A stretch of DNA of 14,659 nucleotides, taken from Proteobacteria bacterium UBA6492. GTDB lineage: Bacteria > Pseudomonadota > Gammaproteobacteria > UBA6429 > Thiohalophilaceae. The stretch lies in assembly GCA_002436485.1 (NCBI GenBank), contig DJMK01000161.1:1-14659 (forward strand). The letters are read 5' to 3'. The translations under genes were made by a program, and so were the position numbers. Positions within the stretch are counted from its first letter, which is position 1. Each line of letters starts with the position of its first letter. Below the pieces are notes generated by a model, which ran no database searches, was not told where the DNA came from, and saw nothing but the letters and a program-made list of their open reading frames with translations. Below are positions 1 through 6,459 of this stretch, one piece after another.

Positions 1-60
1 ACTGGAGTGATACGAGTAATCGAGAAAATCAGGCAGAATAAGACCCTGCAAAGCCGGTTA

Positions 61-95
61 AATAAAAAAGCCCCTGACACATTGTCAGGGGCTTT
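61..95 (-). terminator. Intrinsic terminator downstream of the HU-like gene
   Basis: A perfect 13-bp inverted repeat (67-79 with 83-95, loop CAT) has a GC-rich core. Read on the minus strand it ends in a U-rich tail (TTTTTTATT), which is the classic Rho-independent form. It lies about 25 bases past the stop codon of the HU-like gene. Read on the plus strand the trailing T-run is only three bases, so it would be weaker for any gene entering from the left edge. Confidence 0.9.
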
Positions 96-119
96 CGAGG
101 AAGGGGTTGGGCAAAGGCT

Positions 120-515
120 TTAGTTTGCCATTTCCTTCATTGCCTTGAGAGGCAGGATTTTCACAACGTTAGTGGCCGGTTTAGCCTTGAAGATGGTGGG
201 TTCACCAGTAAAGGGATTGATACCTTTACGAGCCTTGGTTGCAGGCTTGCGACGAACCTTGACCTTGCACAGGCCTGGTAGCGTGAACTGACCGGCTGCA
301 CCTTTCTTGATGTGGCCGTTGATAATTGTTGTCAGTTCGTCAAATACATTCATGACGTCTTTTTTCTTCAAGCCAGTTGCTTCCGCGAGCTGGGTGTAAA
401 GAGCAGATTTGGTCATAGGCTCACGAATGCCCTTGACCGGTTTTTTTGCAGCAGCCTTTTTACGTACTACTTTCTTTTTTGCTGCCTTCTTTTTCGCTTT
501 TTTCTTTGTTGCCAT
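120..515 (-). CDS. HU/IHF-family DNA-binding protein with a lysine-rich N-terminal tail
   Basis: This 131-residue protein is a nucleoid-associated, DNA-bending candidate. Residues 1-30 are almost entirely Lys, Ala and Val in KKK/AKK repeats and resemble a eukaryotic histone H1 tail. Residues 34-131 form the HU/IHF fold: a helical dimerisation part starting MTKSALYTQL, a core around GQFTLPGLCKVKV, and the DNA-binding beta-arm with the family's NPxTG motif seen as INPFTG. Standard HU is about 90 residues, so the extra length is the tail. A good ribosome site (AGGAG on the minus strand, 523-527) lies 7 bases before the ATG and fixes the start. The gene stands alone with its own terminator. General chromatin binding is expected from the family; any special role of the tail is inference. 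The family assignment is secure, the paralogue identity is not. Confidence 0.93.
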   Translation of the reverse strand: MATKKKAKKKAAKKKVVRKKAAAKKPVKGIREPMTKSALYTQLAEATGLKKKDVMNVFDELTTIINGHIKKGAAGQFTLPGLCKVKVRRKPATKARKGINPFTGEPTIFKAKPATNVVKILPLKAMKEMAN

Positions 516-627
516 GTTATATCTCCTGAAATGCCAGTTAGGTAAAAAATACTCTTGCCTGTTCGGTTACGAGCTATCTATCCATAATTGCTGTTACAAT
601 AGCATAATCCTGCAAATTGTGGAGTGA

Positions 628-656
628 AAAGTACATTTTTTTCAAAAAAAAGTCAA
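628..656 (-). promoter_or_regulatory. Candidate promoter for the HU-like gene
   Basis: On the minus strand a TTGACT -35-like hexamer (656-651) is separated by exactly 17 bases from a poor -10, TACTTT (633-628). The spacer is made of opposed T and A tracts, typical of intrinsically curved DNA. An alternative weak pair, TTTTCA-N18-TATGCT, lies just downstream (630-601). Neither is close to consensus, so this is a tentative call. Confidence 0.25.
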
Positions 657-674
657 AAAAACCCTTAAAATACA

Positions 675-702
675 GGTTCAGATGAACCAGAGCAGATCTG
701 AA
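675..702. repeat. Two overlapping inverted repeats upstream of the yjbQ-like gene
   Basis: GGTTCA-GA-TGAACC (675-688) is a perfect 6-bp dyad. Overlapping it, TTCAGAT (677-683) is inverted as ATCTGAA (696-702) across a 12-base spacer. They lie 42 bases or more upstream of the GTG start of the yjbQ-like gene, in the divergent region shared with the HU-like gene. They could be an operator or alternative RNA hairpins. I do not recognise a known regulator site. Confidence 0.35.
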
Positions 703-743
703 GTTAAACGATTAATAGTTTTTATCAAGCACAAGAGATCATT

Positions 744-1151
744 GTGGTTAAAACGATCAAAATCAGGGTAAACGGACAGGGTTTACATCCAATCACGGAT
801 GAAGTGCAACGAATAGTAGGAAATGCAGGGCAGGATCAGGGATTGTGTACACTGTTTATTAGACATACTTCTGCCAGTCTGTTGATTCAGGAAAACGCTG
901 ATCCATCCGCACGGCATGACCTTGAGAACTGGTTAAATCGGCTGGTACCTGAAAATGACAGCCTCTACACTCACACCATGGAAGGCGCGGACGATATGCC
1001 GGCACACATTAAGGCGGCCCTGACTGCGACATCACTGTCTATACCGGTTAATAATGGCAGGCTGGCGCTGGGTACCTGGCAGGGTATTTATCTCTGGGAA
1101 CATCGTTATGGTCATGCCAGTCGTGAACTGGTTATCCACCTTGGTCCCTGA
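744..1151 (+). CDS. yjbQ: YjbQ/UPF0047-family protein (secondary thiamine-phosphate-synthase-like)
   Basis: This 135-residue protein matches the small, single-domain YjbQ family almost end to end (E. coli YjbQ is about 138 residues). Landmark blocks are HTSAS at residues 41-45, the acidic ENADPSARHDL block at 50-60, the H77/EGADDMPAHIK block at 77-90 and the C-terminal LGTWQGIYLWEHR at 109-121. Several of these conserved His, Asp and Glu residues line the presumed active site in this family. Family members have been reported to show weak thiamine-phosphate synthase activity, but the physiological role is unsettled. Translation most likely starts at the GTG at 744, because no ATG fits the conserved N-terminus; the upstream AAGAGA is only a fair ribosome site. 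The stop is 9 bases before the Rieske ATG, so the two genes are probably cotranscribed. Confidence 0.93.
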   Translation: MVKTIKIRVNGQGLHPITDEVQRIVGNAGQDQGLCTLFIRHTSASLLIQENADPSARHDLENWLNRLVPENDSLYTHTMEGADDMPAHIKAALTATSLSIPVNNGRLALGTWQGIYLWEHRYGHASRELVIHLGP

Positions 1152-1160
1152 CAACCTGCT

Positions 1161-1514
1161 ATGGCGATAAACGGTCCTCCATGGCAGCTATGTCGTACTG
1201 AAGAACTTCCTGATCCTGGTGCGCAGGCATTTGAAATTAGTCATAACGATAGCCTGCTGGAAATATTTGTGCTTCACTGGCGGGATGGCTGGTATGTTTA
1301 TAAAAATCAGTGTCCGCATACCGGCGTTAATTTAAACTGGCTGCCGCACCAGTTTTTCGATACAGAATCGGAGTTTGTACAATGCAGTGTACACGGAGCC
1401 CTGTTTAAACCAGACAGTGGTCTTTGTATACATGGCCCATGTGTTGGTGAGGCGCTGCAACAATTCAAGTGCAGCATTGAAAATGGTATGGTTCTTATAA
1501 TAGATCTAGATTGA
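1161..1514 (+). CDS. Small Rieske [2Fe-2S] ferredoxin-type protein
   Basis: This 117-residue, single-domain protein carries both Rieske cluster motifs: C51-P-H53 and C75-S-V-H78. These give the two cysteine and two histidine ligands of a [2Fe-2S] centre. The 21-residue interval between motifs fits soluble Rieske ferredoxins. There is no signal peptide or membrane anchor and no oxygenase catalytic domain, so it should be a cytoplasmic electron carrier or a redox partner. Its partner cannot be read from this window. The ATG lies 9 bases after the yjbQ-like stop and has no visible Shine-Dalgarno sequence, which suggests translational coupling. The stop codon lies inside the -35 element of the next gene's promoter. 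The Rieske assignment is secure; the function is unknown. Confidence 0.92.
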   Translation: MAINGPPWQLCRTEELPDPGAQAFEISHNDSLLEIFVLHWRDGWYVYKNQCPHTGVNLNWLPHQFFDTESEFVQCSVHGALFKPDSGLCIHGPCVGEALQQFKCSIENGMVLIIDLD

Positions 1515-1538
1515 CAGTTGACAGCCTGTTTTTATAAT
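1511..1538 (+). promoter_or_regulatory. Consensus sigma-70 promoter of the SH3-domain gene
   Basis: A perfect -35 TTGACA (1511-1516) and a perfect -10 TATAAT (1533-1538) are separated by 16 bases. A second TTGACA copy at 1518-1523 overlaps the spacer. The -35 contains the TGA stop of the Rieske gene (1512-1514). Transcription would begin near 1545, leaving a leader of about 33 bases before the ATG at 1578. This also rules out a start at the TTG at 1518. Confidence 0.8.
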
Positions 1539-1577
1539 CGCTTAGATACTACTTTTAATAAAAGTGTGAAAGTAAAA

Positions 1578-2159
1578 ATGAACATAATGCGTGTTACCAG
1601 AGCCTTGCTGCTTGCCATGTTGCTTGGACCTGGGATTCTGTGCGCCGAGGTTGTCTATATCAATGATGTTTTACGAGTTGGCGTCAGACCAGAGCCCAAC
1701 AATAGCGTCTCGCCAATTAATGTAGTAATGACAGGTATGAAACTGGAAGTGCTGGATCGCAGCGAAGGATTTATACAAATACGAACCGAGCAGGGCGTCG
1801 AAGGCTGGATAAAAGAAATATATGCGTCAGGGAAGCGTCCTGCCCAACTGGAACTGGCCGATTTACAGCAAAAACACCAGCAGCTTGTTGACGAGGGTAG
1901 CCAGGCAAGTGACAAGATCAAGGCTGTTAATGAGGCAAATGCAGCACTGCAGCAACAACTCGACGAGCTAAAAAAGCAAAACCGGGTAATGGCAGTCGAG
2001 CTGCAGGAAACCCGCAAAAACACCGAGACTGACAGTAGTATGCTGATATTTATTATTTCAGGGTTACTGATGATTGCCCTGTTCGTTGCTGGCCTGATTA
2101 TTGGCATAAGCTGGCATCGCAAACAGGTGACGAAACGGCTCGGTGGATTGCGATTCTAG
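1578..2159 (+). CDS. Exported SH3-domain, coiled-coil, C-terminally membrane-anchored protein (YgiM/TIGR04211-like)
   Basis: From the ATG at 1578 the product is 193 residues. Residues 1-23 form a signal peptide ending ILCA before E24. A bacterial SH3-type domain spans about 24-83 (it ends in GVEGWIKEIYASG). A Glu/Gln/Lys-rich coiled coil runs from about 90 to 149. A single hydrophobic segment at about 155-177 is followed by a basic tail (RKQ, KRLGG). This order is that of the YgiM-like family, which would place the SH3 domain and coiled coil in the periplasm, anchored in the inner membrane. SH3b domains often bind peptidoglycan, but no enzyme activity is visible. The frame stays open upstream to a TTG at 1518, but that lies before the predicted transcript start, so 1578 (or ATG 1587) is preferred. 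The gene ends 9 bases from the convergent HDOD gene. Confidence 0.9.
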   Translation: MNIMRVTRALLLAMLLGPGILCAEVVYINDVLRVGVRPEPNNSVSPINVVMTGMKLEVLDRSEGFIQIRTEQGVEGWIKEIYASGKRPAQLELADLQQKHQQLVDEGSQASDKIKAVNEANAALQQQLDELKKQNRVMAVELQETRKNTETDSSMLIFIISGLLMIALFVAGLIIGISWHRKQVTKRLGGLRF

Positions 2160-2168
2160 AATATTGTA

Positions 2169-3527
2169 TTAGGCGAGTTCGGAAACGATCGTCTTTATCG
2201 TAGAGCCACCCTGTAATACCTCATCCATAATGAGATAGACTTGTTCTTCATCGATGGACAATTTCTGCAGCAATTCATCTGGGATTTCATCTGTATCCGC
2301 ATCAGACATTGCGTGGGTCTTCAATAGTCGTTCAGTCAGATTCGACAGATGGGCGTAACTGGCATAGGGGCCGTTGTAATTCAAATCATGATGATGTTCA
2401 GCGGTAACCACGACCTCTCTGGGCATATGCCACGCTTTTAACATCCAGGCACCGAGCTCACTATGAGAAATACCCAGGGTGTGTTTCTCTATGTTGACAA
2501 CCGATTTTTCAGGACTCAGGGTAAGTATTCGGTTAAACCACTGATATTCATTTTTAAATAGAAGGTTTAATGCGAGAATACCTGCATCGTGCATCAGCCC
2601 GGCAAGGTAAGCCAGTCCAGGTTTTGGACGAATGGATTGGGGCATGGCAAATACCAGGCGATGCATGAGGGTGGCACTGTATATGGCGTGTTGCCAGAAG
2701 TTGTGTTGTCCCAGTACCCCCTTGCTGGGTAAGTTAAACATGGGACACAGCGAATAACCCAGCGCAATATGCAGTACCGTTTCATAACCTAGTACGGAGA
2801 AAATGGCATCTCTGACTGTATGTACAGGATGTGTTGGTGAGAAAAGCGGCGAGTTGGCATAGCGCAGAATTTGCGCTGACAGCGATATATCGCTTTCTAC
2901 CAGGTCTACCAGCTCGCTTACTGTACAATTTACATCGTTATGCATGGCAAGCAGCTTCGCAGAAATACCTGGCAACGCAGGCACATTATCCAGCTTTGCC
3001 AGTCGTGCAGCCAGGTTGGCATCGGTTTGTGATTGGCGAGTTTTGTTATGCACAGGGTCTTGCTCGGCAAAATTGCAACCCAGTAACACGTCAGGTGTTA
3101 CGATGCTAAAGTTTTCGCTTGCCACGCGCAGGATGTTCCATGAACCTGGTGCCTCAAAGTAAACGAAATCGGCTTGCATAAGACTATCATCGATTATGAT
3201 TTGCCAGCCTCTTTGATTGCATATTTGAAAGTCTGGCGACTGCATATCACTTAGTAACTGCTCAAAGGCATGGCGTGTCAGCATAGGAATTAGTTCGCGA
3301 TGCAACGTGTTACGCAAAGCATCGACATTGACTATGTGACTGGCGGGGTAAAATGCAAGCACAATACCGTTGCTGTCCTGCAACGCCATGATACGTGCGA
3401 CGCTGGTCAGTGGAACAGTACGCTCGAGCCAGTCCTCCTTTAAGACGGCAGAGTTCGGCGCTTGCTCGATGCTATAATCGATTTGCTGATTATCCAGTAG
3501 TGTTAATACCAGGTCGGCATACGACAT
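2169..3527 (-). CDS. HDOD-domain signalling protein with an N-terminal YbaK-like domain
   Basis: This is a 452-residue cytoplasmic protein. Residues 1-155 resemble the YbaK/aminoacyl-tRNA deacylase-associated fold, notably IIDDSLMQADFVYFEAPGS at 111-129. Residues about 175-400 form an HDOD domain: the entry motif LDNVPALPGISAKLL (179-193), then SDISLSAQILRYANSPLF (212-229), and LMHDAG at 311-316. HDOD domains are related to HD-GYP phosphodiesterases but usually lack catalytic metal ligands. Here the H313-D314 pair survives, yet I see no full HD-GYP set. Such proteins are usually regulatory or scaffold elements in signal transduction. Whether the YbaK-like part edits tRNA is doubtful and unproven. 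An AGGGGA ribosome site about 8 bases before the ATG supports the start. The gene is divergent from the cNMP-rhodanese gene. Confidence 0.9.
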   Translation of the reverse strand: MSYADLVLTLLDNQQIDYSIEQAPNSAVLKEDWLERTVPLTSVARIMALQDSNGIVLAFYPASHIVNVDALRNTLHRELIPMLTRHAFEQLLSDMQSPDFQICNQRGWQIIIDDSLMQADFVYFEAPGSWNILRVASENFSIVTPDVLLGCNFAEQDPVHNKTRQSQTDANLAARLAKLDNVPALPGISAKLLAMHNDVNCTVSELVDLVESDISLSAQILRYANSPLFSPTHPVHTVRDAIFSVLGYETVLHIALGYSLCPMFNLPSKGVLGQHNFWQHAIYSATLMHRLVFAMPQSIRPKPGLAYLAGLMHDAGILALNLLFKNEYQWFNRILTLSPEKSVVNIEKHTLGISHSELGAWMLKAWHMPREVVVTAEHHHDLNYNGPYASYAHLSNLTERLLKTHAMSDADTDEIPDELLQKLSIDEEQVYLIMDEVLQGGSTIKTIVSELA

Positions 3528-3609
3528 GCGCTATCCCCTAGTTATATTGTGTTTAATTGTTTCTTTGTCTCTGTTACCCAGTTGTTTAGCAAGAATTTTG
3601 CCAACACTA

Positions 3610-3625
3610 TGTCACGTAAGTGACA
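3610..3625. promoter_or_regulatory. Operator-like palindrome TGTCA-N6-TGACA
   Basis: The 16-base sequence TGTCACGTAAGTGACA is a perfect dyad. The two 5-base arms separated by 6 bases match the geometry used by CRP/FNR-superfamily regulators (CRP uses TGTGA-N6-TCACA; CooA-type sites are TGTCR-N6-YGACA). It lies about 83 bases upstream of the HDOD start codon and 123 bases upstream of the -35 of the cNMP-rhodanese gene. It is therefore better placed to control the HDOD gene. The binding protein is unknown. Confidence 0.45.
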
Positions 3626-3747
3626 ATCCTTATTATTTTTGAGTAACAAATTAATGGGGCGAGTTACGCTGGACATATCGTCTTTAACGTGAAAAGGTTT
3701 AAACAAAGTTATGATTTGCGGCACTTTTCACAAAATTGAGCCAAAAT

Positions 3748-3777
3748 ATGACACGTCATTGCGCTAGACTCTATAAC
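3748..3777 (+). promoter_or_regulatory. Sigma-70-type promoter of the cNMP-rhodanese gene
   Basis: ATGACA (3748-3753, five of six consensus) is followed after 18 bases by TATAAC (3772-3777, five of six). Transcription would start near 3784, about 23 bases before the ATG. The -35 sits inside a short dyad, ATGAC-AC-GTCAT (3748-3759), which could be an operator overlapping the promoter. Confidence 0.55.
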
Positions 3778-3806
3778 ACTAAATTAAAAAGGGCTATTAA
3801 CCTGTA

Positions 3807-4952
3807 ATGGACGATAAAAAAAATATCACCATCGAACAGCTCGAGCGACTCGAACCTCTCTCTAACCTTTCACAGGAGCGCCTGGAAGAGCTTGTCACCC
3901 TCTCTTACGTTGAGCGAATGCCTATAGGTATGAGCCTGTTTCGGGAAGGCGAGATCGATAACCAGACTATTTACCTGTTGGAAGGGGATGTCCAGCTGGT
4001 ATCAGCAGATGGAAAGATTGACAGGGTGTTGTCGGCAAGCAAGGAAGACGCCAGGTTTCCCATCGATGACAGCCAGCCTCGACAGGTCACAGCCCGTGCA
4101 CTTGGTCGTATCGAGGTGCTGCGTATTGATAACAGCGTGCTTGATTACATGATGATGTGGGATCAGTTGGCTGTTTCTGAGCAACTGGTTGCCGAGGATA
4201 CACAGGAACTAACAAAGGAACAGATCAGTAAACCGGACGATGCACAACCACAACACAAAGCTAGCCCGGACAATACTGATAACAAACCCGACAGTCCGCA
4301 AGTACCCGCAGATGATGATAAAAGCTGGATACGTAAAATGCGCCACATCATGGCATTCAAGAGTATGCCAGCTGCCAACATCAAGGCATTGTTGGAAAAA
4401 ATGGAAACACTTCTCGTCAAGGAAGGTGATGTCGTTGTTCGGCAGGGTGAAAAAGGTGAATACTACTATGTACTCACGGAAGGTGAGGCGCAGGTGACGC
4501 GCACTATCGAGTTGGCCAACCTGGAAGCCGGCTCGAGTTTCGGTGAAGAGGCACTGGTCGCGGATATTCGGCGTAATGCTACCGTGACCATGAAGACGGC
4601 TGGCATGCTGATGCGCTTATCAAAGCAGGATTTTAACCTACTGTTAAAGGATCCGCTGCTGGAACGGGTGTCGCCGGATGATGCACGCTCACAGATTAAT
4701 AATGGCGGAGTCTGGCTTGATGTGCGTCATGCCAAGGAATTCAGCCATAGTCGACTACCAAAAGCTATAAATATCCCTTTGCATGAAATTCGAATGCGTA
4801 TTGGTGAACTGGATGCCAGTAAACATTATGTCTGTTATTGCAGTACTGGTAAGCGCAGTAGTGCAGCAGCATTTTTGTTGGCACAGAACGGCTACCAGGT
4901 TAGTGTGCTCAATGGTGGCATACAGGTGATGGCATCTGACCTGGTTCGATAA
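3807..4952 (+). CDS. Tandem cyclic-nucleotide-binding-type domains fused to a rhodanese
   Basis: This 381-residue, three-domain protein has no signal peptide. Residues about 12-125 form a degenerate cNMP-type beta-barrel (FREGEIDNQTIYLLEGDVQL is preserved, but the phosphate-binding cassette is lost). Residues 130-170 are a Pro/Asp/Gln-rich linker. Residues 180-288 form a second cNMP domain with an intact cassette: F245-G-E247-E-A-L and R256-N-A-T-V, aligned with the FGExAL...RxATV pattern whose Glu and Arg bind the cyclic nucleotide. Residues 290-381 form a rhodanese domain with the loop C345-S-T-G-K-R-S; C345 should be the persulfide-forming nucleophile. There is no helix-turn-helix, so it is not a CRP-like transcription factor. 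Ligand-controlled sulfur transfer or signalling is inference. The gene ends one base from the convergent hinT gene. Confidence 0.93.
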   Translation: MDDKKNITIEQLERLEPLSNLSQERLEELVTLSYVERMPIGMSLFREGEIDNQTIYLLEGDVQLVSADGKIDRVLSASKEDARFPIDDSQPRQVTARALGRIEVLRIDNSVLDYMMMWDQLAVSEQLVAEDTQELTKEQISKPDDAQPQHKASPDNTDNKPDSPQVPADDDKSWIRKMRHIMAFKSMPAANIKALLEKMETLLVKEGDVVVRQGEKGEYYYVLTEGEAQVTRTIELANLEAGSSFGEEALVADIRRNATVTMKTAGMLMRLSKQDFNLLLKDPLLERVSPDDARSQINNGGVWLDVRHAKEFSHSRLPKAINIPLHEIRMRIGELDASKHYVCYCSTGKRSSAAAFLLAQNGYQVSVLNGGIQVMASDLVR

Positions 4953-4953
4953 G

Positions 4954-5298
4954 TTAACCCGGTGGCCAGCTGAAGGGGCGACCGGCCAACATATGCAAAT
5001 GGATATGAAATACCGTTTGCCCTGCACTAGCATTGGTATTCATTGTCAAACGATAACCGTCCGCGTTCACCCCAAGCGTTGCGGCATGCTGTTGCGCTGC
5101 CAGGAATAACTTACCAACAAGTTCTGCATCGGTAGCTTCCAACTCATTAACCGTACTGATGTGCTTCTTGGGGATGAACAGGACGTGATGTGGTGCGACC
5201 GGGTTGATATCATTAAACCCCAGCACAGCATCGTCCTCATATACCTTGTCTGCAGGTATGTCGCCGTTGATAATCTTGCAAAAAAGGCAATCAGACAT
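4954..5298 (-). CDS. hinT: HinT-type histidine triad (HIT) purine nucleotide phosphoramidase
   Basis: This is a 114-residue cytoplasmic HIT protein. The histidine triad HIHLHML lies at residues 98-104, with H100 as the expected nucleophile, preceded by the conserved SAGQTVF (91-97). The N-terminal CLFCKIINGDIP and FNDINPVAPHHVLFIPKKHI blocks match HinT throughout. HinT enzymes hydrolyse adenosine 5'-phosphoramidates and acyl- or lysyl-adenylates. Relative to E. coli HinT (119 residues) the C-terminus is short and ends GRPFSWPPG. A strong ribosome site (GAGGAG on the minus strand, about 5303-5309) precedes the ATG. It lies 20 bases downstream of tas on the same strand, so the two form a likely operon. 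Its 3' end abuts the convergent rhodanese gene, with no terminator hairpin visible. Confidence 0.95.
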   Translation of the reverse strand: MSDCLFCKIINGDIPADKVYEDDAVLGFNDINPVAPHHVLFIPKKHISTVNELEATDAELVGKLFLAAQQHAATLGVNADGYRLTMNTNASAGQTVFHIHLHMLAGRPFSWPPG

Positions 5299-5318
5299 AG
5301 TTTTCTCCTCGTGTGTTG

Positions 5319-6362
5319 TTAAGGGCTGGGATTTGGATGTTGCACGTGGATTTGCTCGATAGCATCTAGCACAGCATCGTTTAATTTAAGATCAGCGCTC
5401 GCGATATTACTTTCAAGTTGTTCCATTGTCGTCGCACCGATAATATTGCTGGTTAAAAATGGACGGCTGTTTATATAAGCCAGTGACATCTGTGCAGGGT
5501 CAAGCCCATGTTGTCGTGCCAGCCTGACGTATTGTTCTGTCGCGGCGATTGCCTGGTTATTGATATACCGGTCGTAATCAGGCCAGCGAGTCAGTCGTGC
5601 ACCCGCTGGTCTCTGGTTATCTAGGTATTTGCCTGACAGCACACCAAAACCCAGTGGTGAGTAGGCAAGTAAGCCGGTTTGTTCGCGCATAGCAATCTCT
5701 GCCAGGCCAATCTCGAAGGTACGGTTCAACAGGCTATAGGGATTCTGAATGCTCACCACGCGTGGCCAGTTATTGTTTTCGCTTATCTTCAAAAATTCCA
5801 TTACACCCCAGGGTGTTTCATTGGACAGGCCTATGTAGCGTACCTTACCCGTCTTTACGATGTCGTTAAGTACCTGCAGTGTTTCTTCAATCGTTGTTGT
5901 GTTTGCGTCAGGTTCCGGCGCATACCCCAGTCGGCCAAAGAAATTAGTCTTGCGAGCAGGCCAGTGTAATTGATAAAGATCAAGGTAGTCGGTTTGTAGT
6001 CGCTTGAGACTGCCATCAATCGCAGCCTCGATATTTTTCCTGTCATGATATGACTTTCCGCCACGTATGTGTGGAATCCACTCCTCACCGGGACCGCATA
6101 CTTTACTTGCCAGTACGATATCATTGCGTTTACCACGTGATTTTAACCACTGACCAATAATTTCTTCCGTCTTGCCATAAGTCTCTGCTGTGGGGGGAAT
6201 GGCGTACAGTTCTGCGGTATCGAAAAAATTTATACCATTCGAAACGGCATAATCCATCTGCTCAAAGGCTTGTGCCTGTGTGTTCTGTTCACCCCATGTC
6301 ATGGTGCCGAGACAGATCACACTTACCTTGATGTTTGTATTGCCGAGATTTCGATATTCCAT
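5319..6362 (-). CDS. tas: Tas-type NADP(H)-dependent aldo-keto reductase
   Basis: This 347-residue protein matches E. coli Tas (346 residues) along its whole length, from MEYRNLGNTNIKVS to the C-terminal AIEQIHVQHPNP. The aldo-keto reductase tetrad is intact: D48 and Y53 (in FFDTAELY), K87 (in LASKVCGPG) and H133 (in LYQLHWPARKTN). The segment IQNPYSLLNRTFEIGLAEI (206-224) and the NADP(H)-site block GATTMEQLESNI near the C-terminus are typical. These enzymes reduce carbonyl compounds using NADPH. The natural substrate of Tas is unknown, although E. coli Tas was named for suppressing a tyrosine auxotrophy. There is no signal peptide. It is first in a probable tas-hinT operon and is divergent from the phosphoesterase gene. 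The upstream Shine-Dalgarno is weak; the start is chosen by homology. Confidence 0.95.
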   Translation of the reverse strand: MEYRNLGNTNIKVSVICLGTMTWGEQNTQAQAFEQMDYAVSNGINFFDTAELYAIPPTAETYGKTEEIIGQWLKSRGKRNDIVLASKVCGPGEEWIPHIRGGKSYHDRKNIEAAIDGSLKRLQTDYLDLYQLHWPARKTNFFGRLGYAPEPDANTTTIEETLQVLNDIVKTGKVRYIGLSNETPWGVMEFLKISENNNWPRVVSIQNPYSLLNRTFEIGLAEIAMREQTGLLAYSPLGFGVLSGKYLDNQRPAGARLTRWPDYDRYINNQAIAATEQYVRLARQHGLDPAQMSLAYINSRPFLTSNIIGATTMEQLESNIASADLKLNDAVLDAIEQIHVQHPNPSP

Positions 6363-6459
6363 TGCGTTTTCGGTATTTAACTTGTTAATTATCAGAATTT
6401 GGTTACAGATTTATGTATGCAAAAAGGTAGTTTGAAGACTATGCTATGTATTATCCTGA

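Noticed and set aside
3..41. A short open plus-strand frame at the left edge ending in TAA (39-41), possibly the C-terminus of an upstream gene
   Set aside because: Only 12 codons are visible, another plus frame stays open to 123, and nothing recognisable can be read. It cannot be supported.
1518..1577. An upstream TTG extension of the SH3-domain gene
   Set aside because: It lies within and upstream of the predicted promoter and transcript start, and it would bury the signal peptide behind 20 extra residues.
3542..3724. A 60-codon minus-strand frame upstream of the HDOD gene
   Set aside because: It starts with GTG, has no ribosome site, covers the operator-like dyad and resembles no family I know. 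It is most likely chance.
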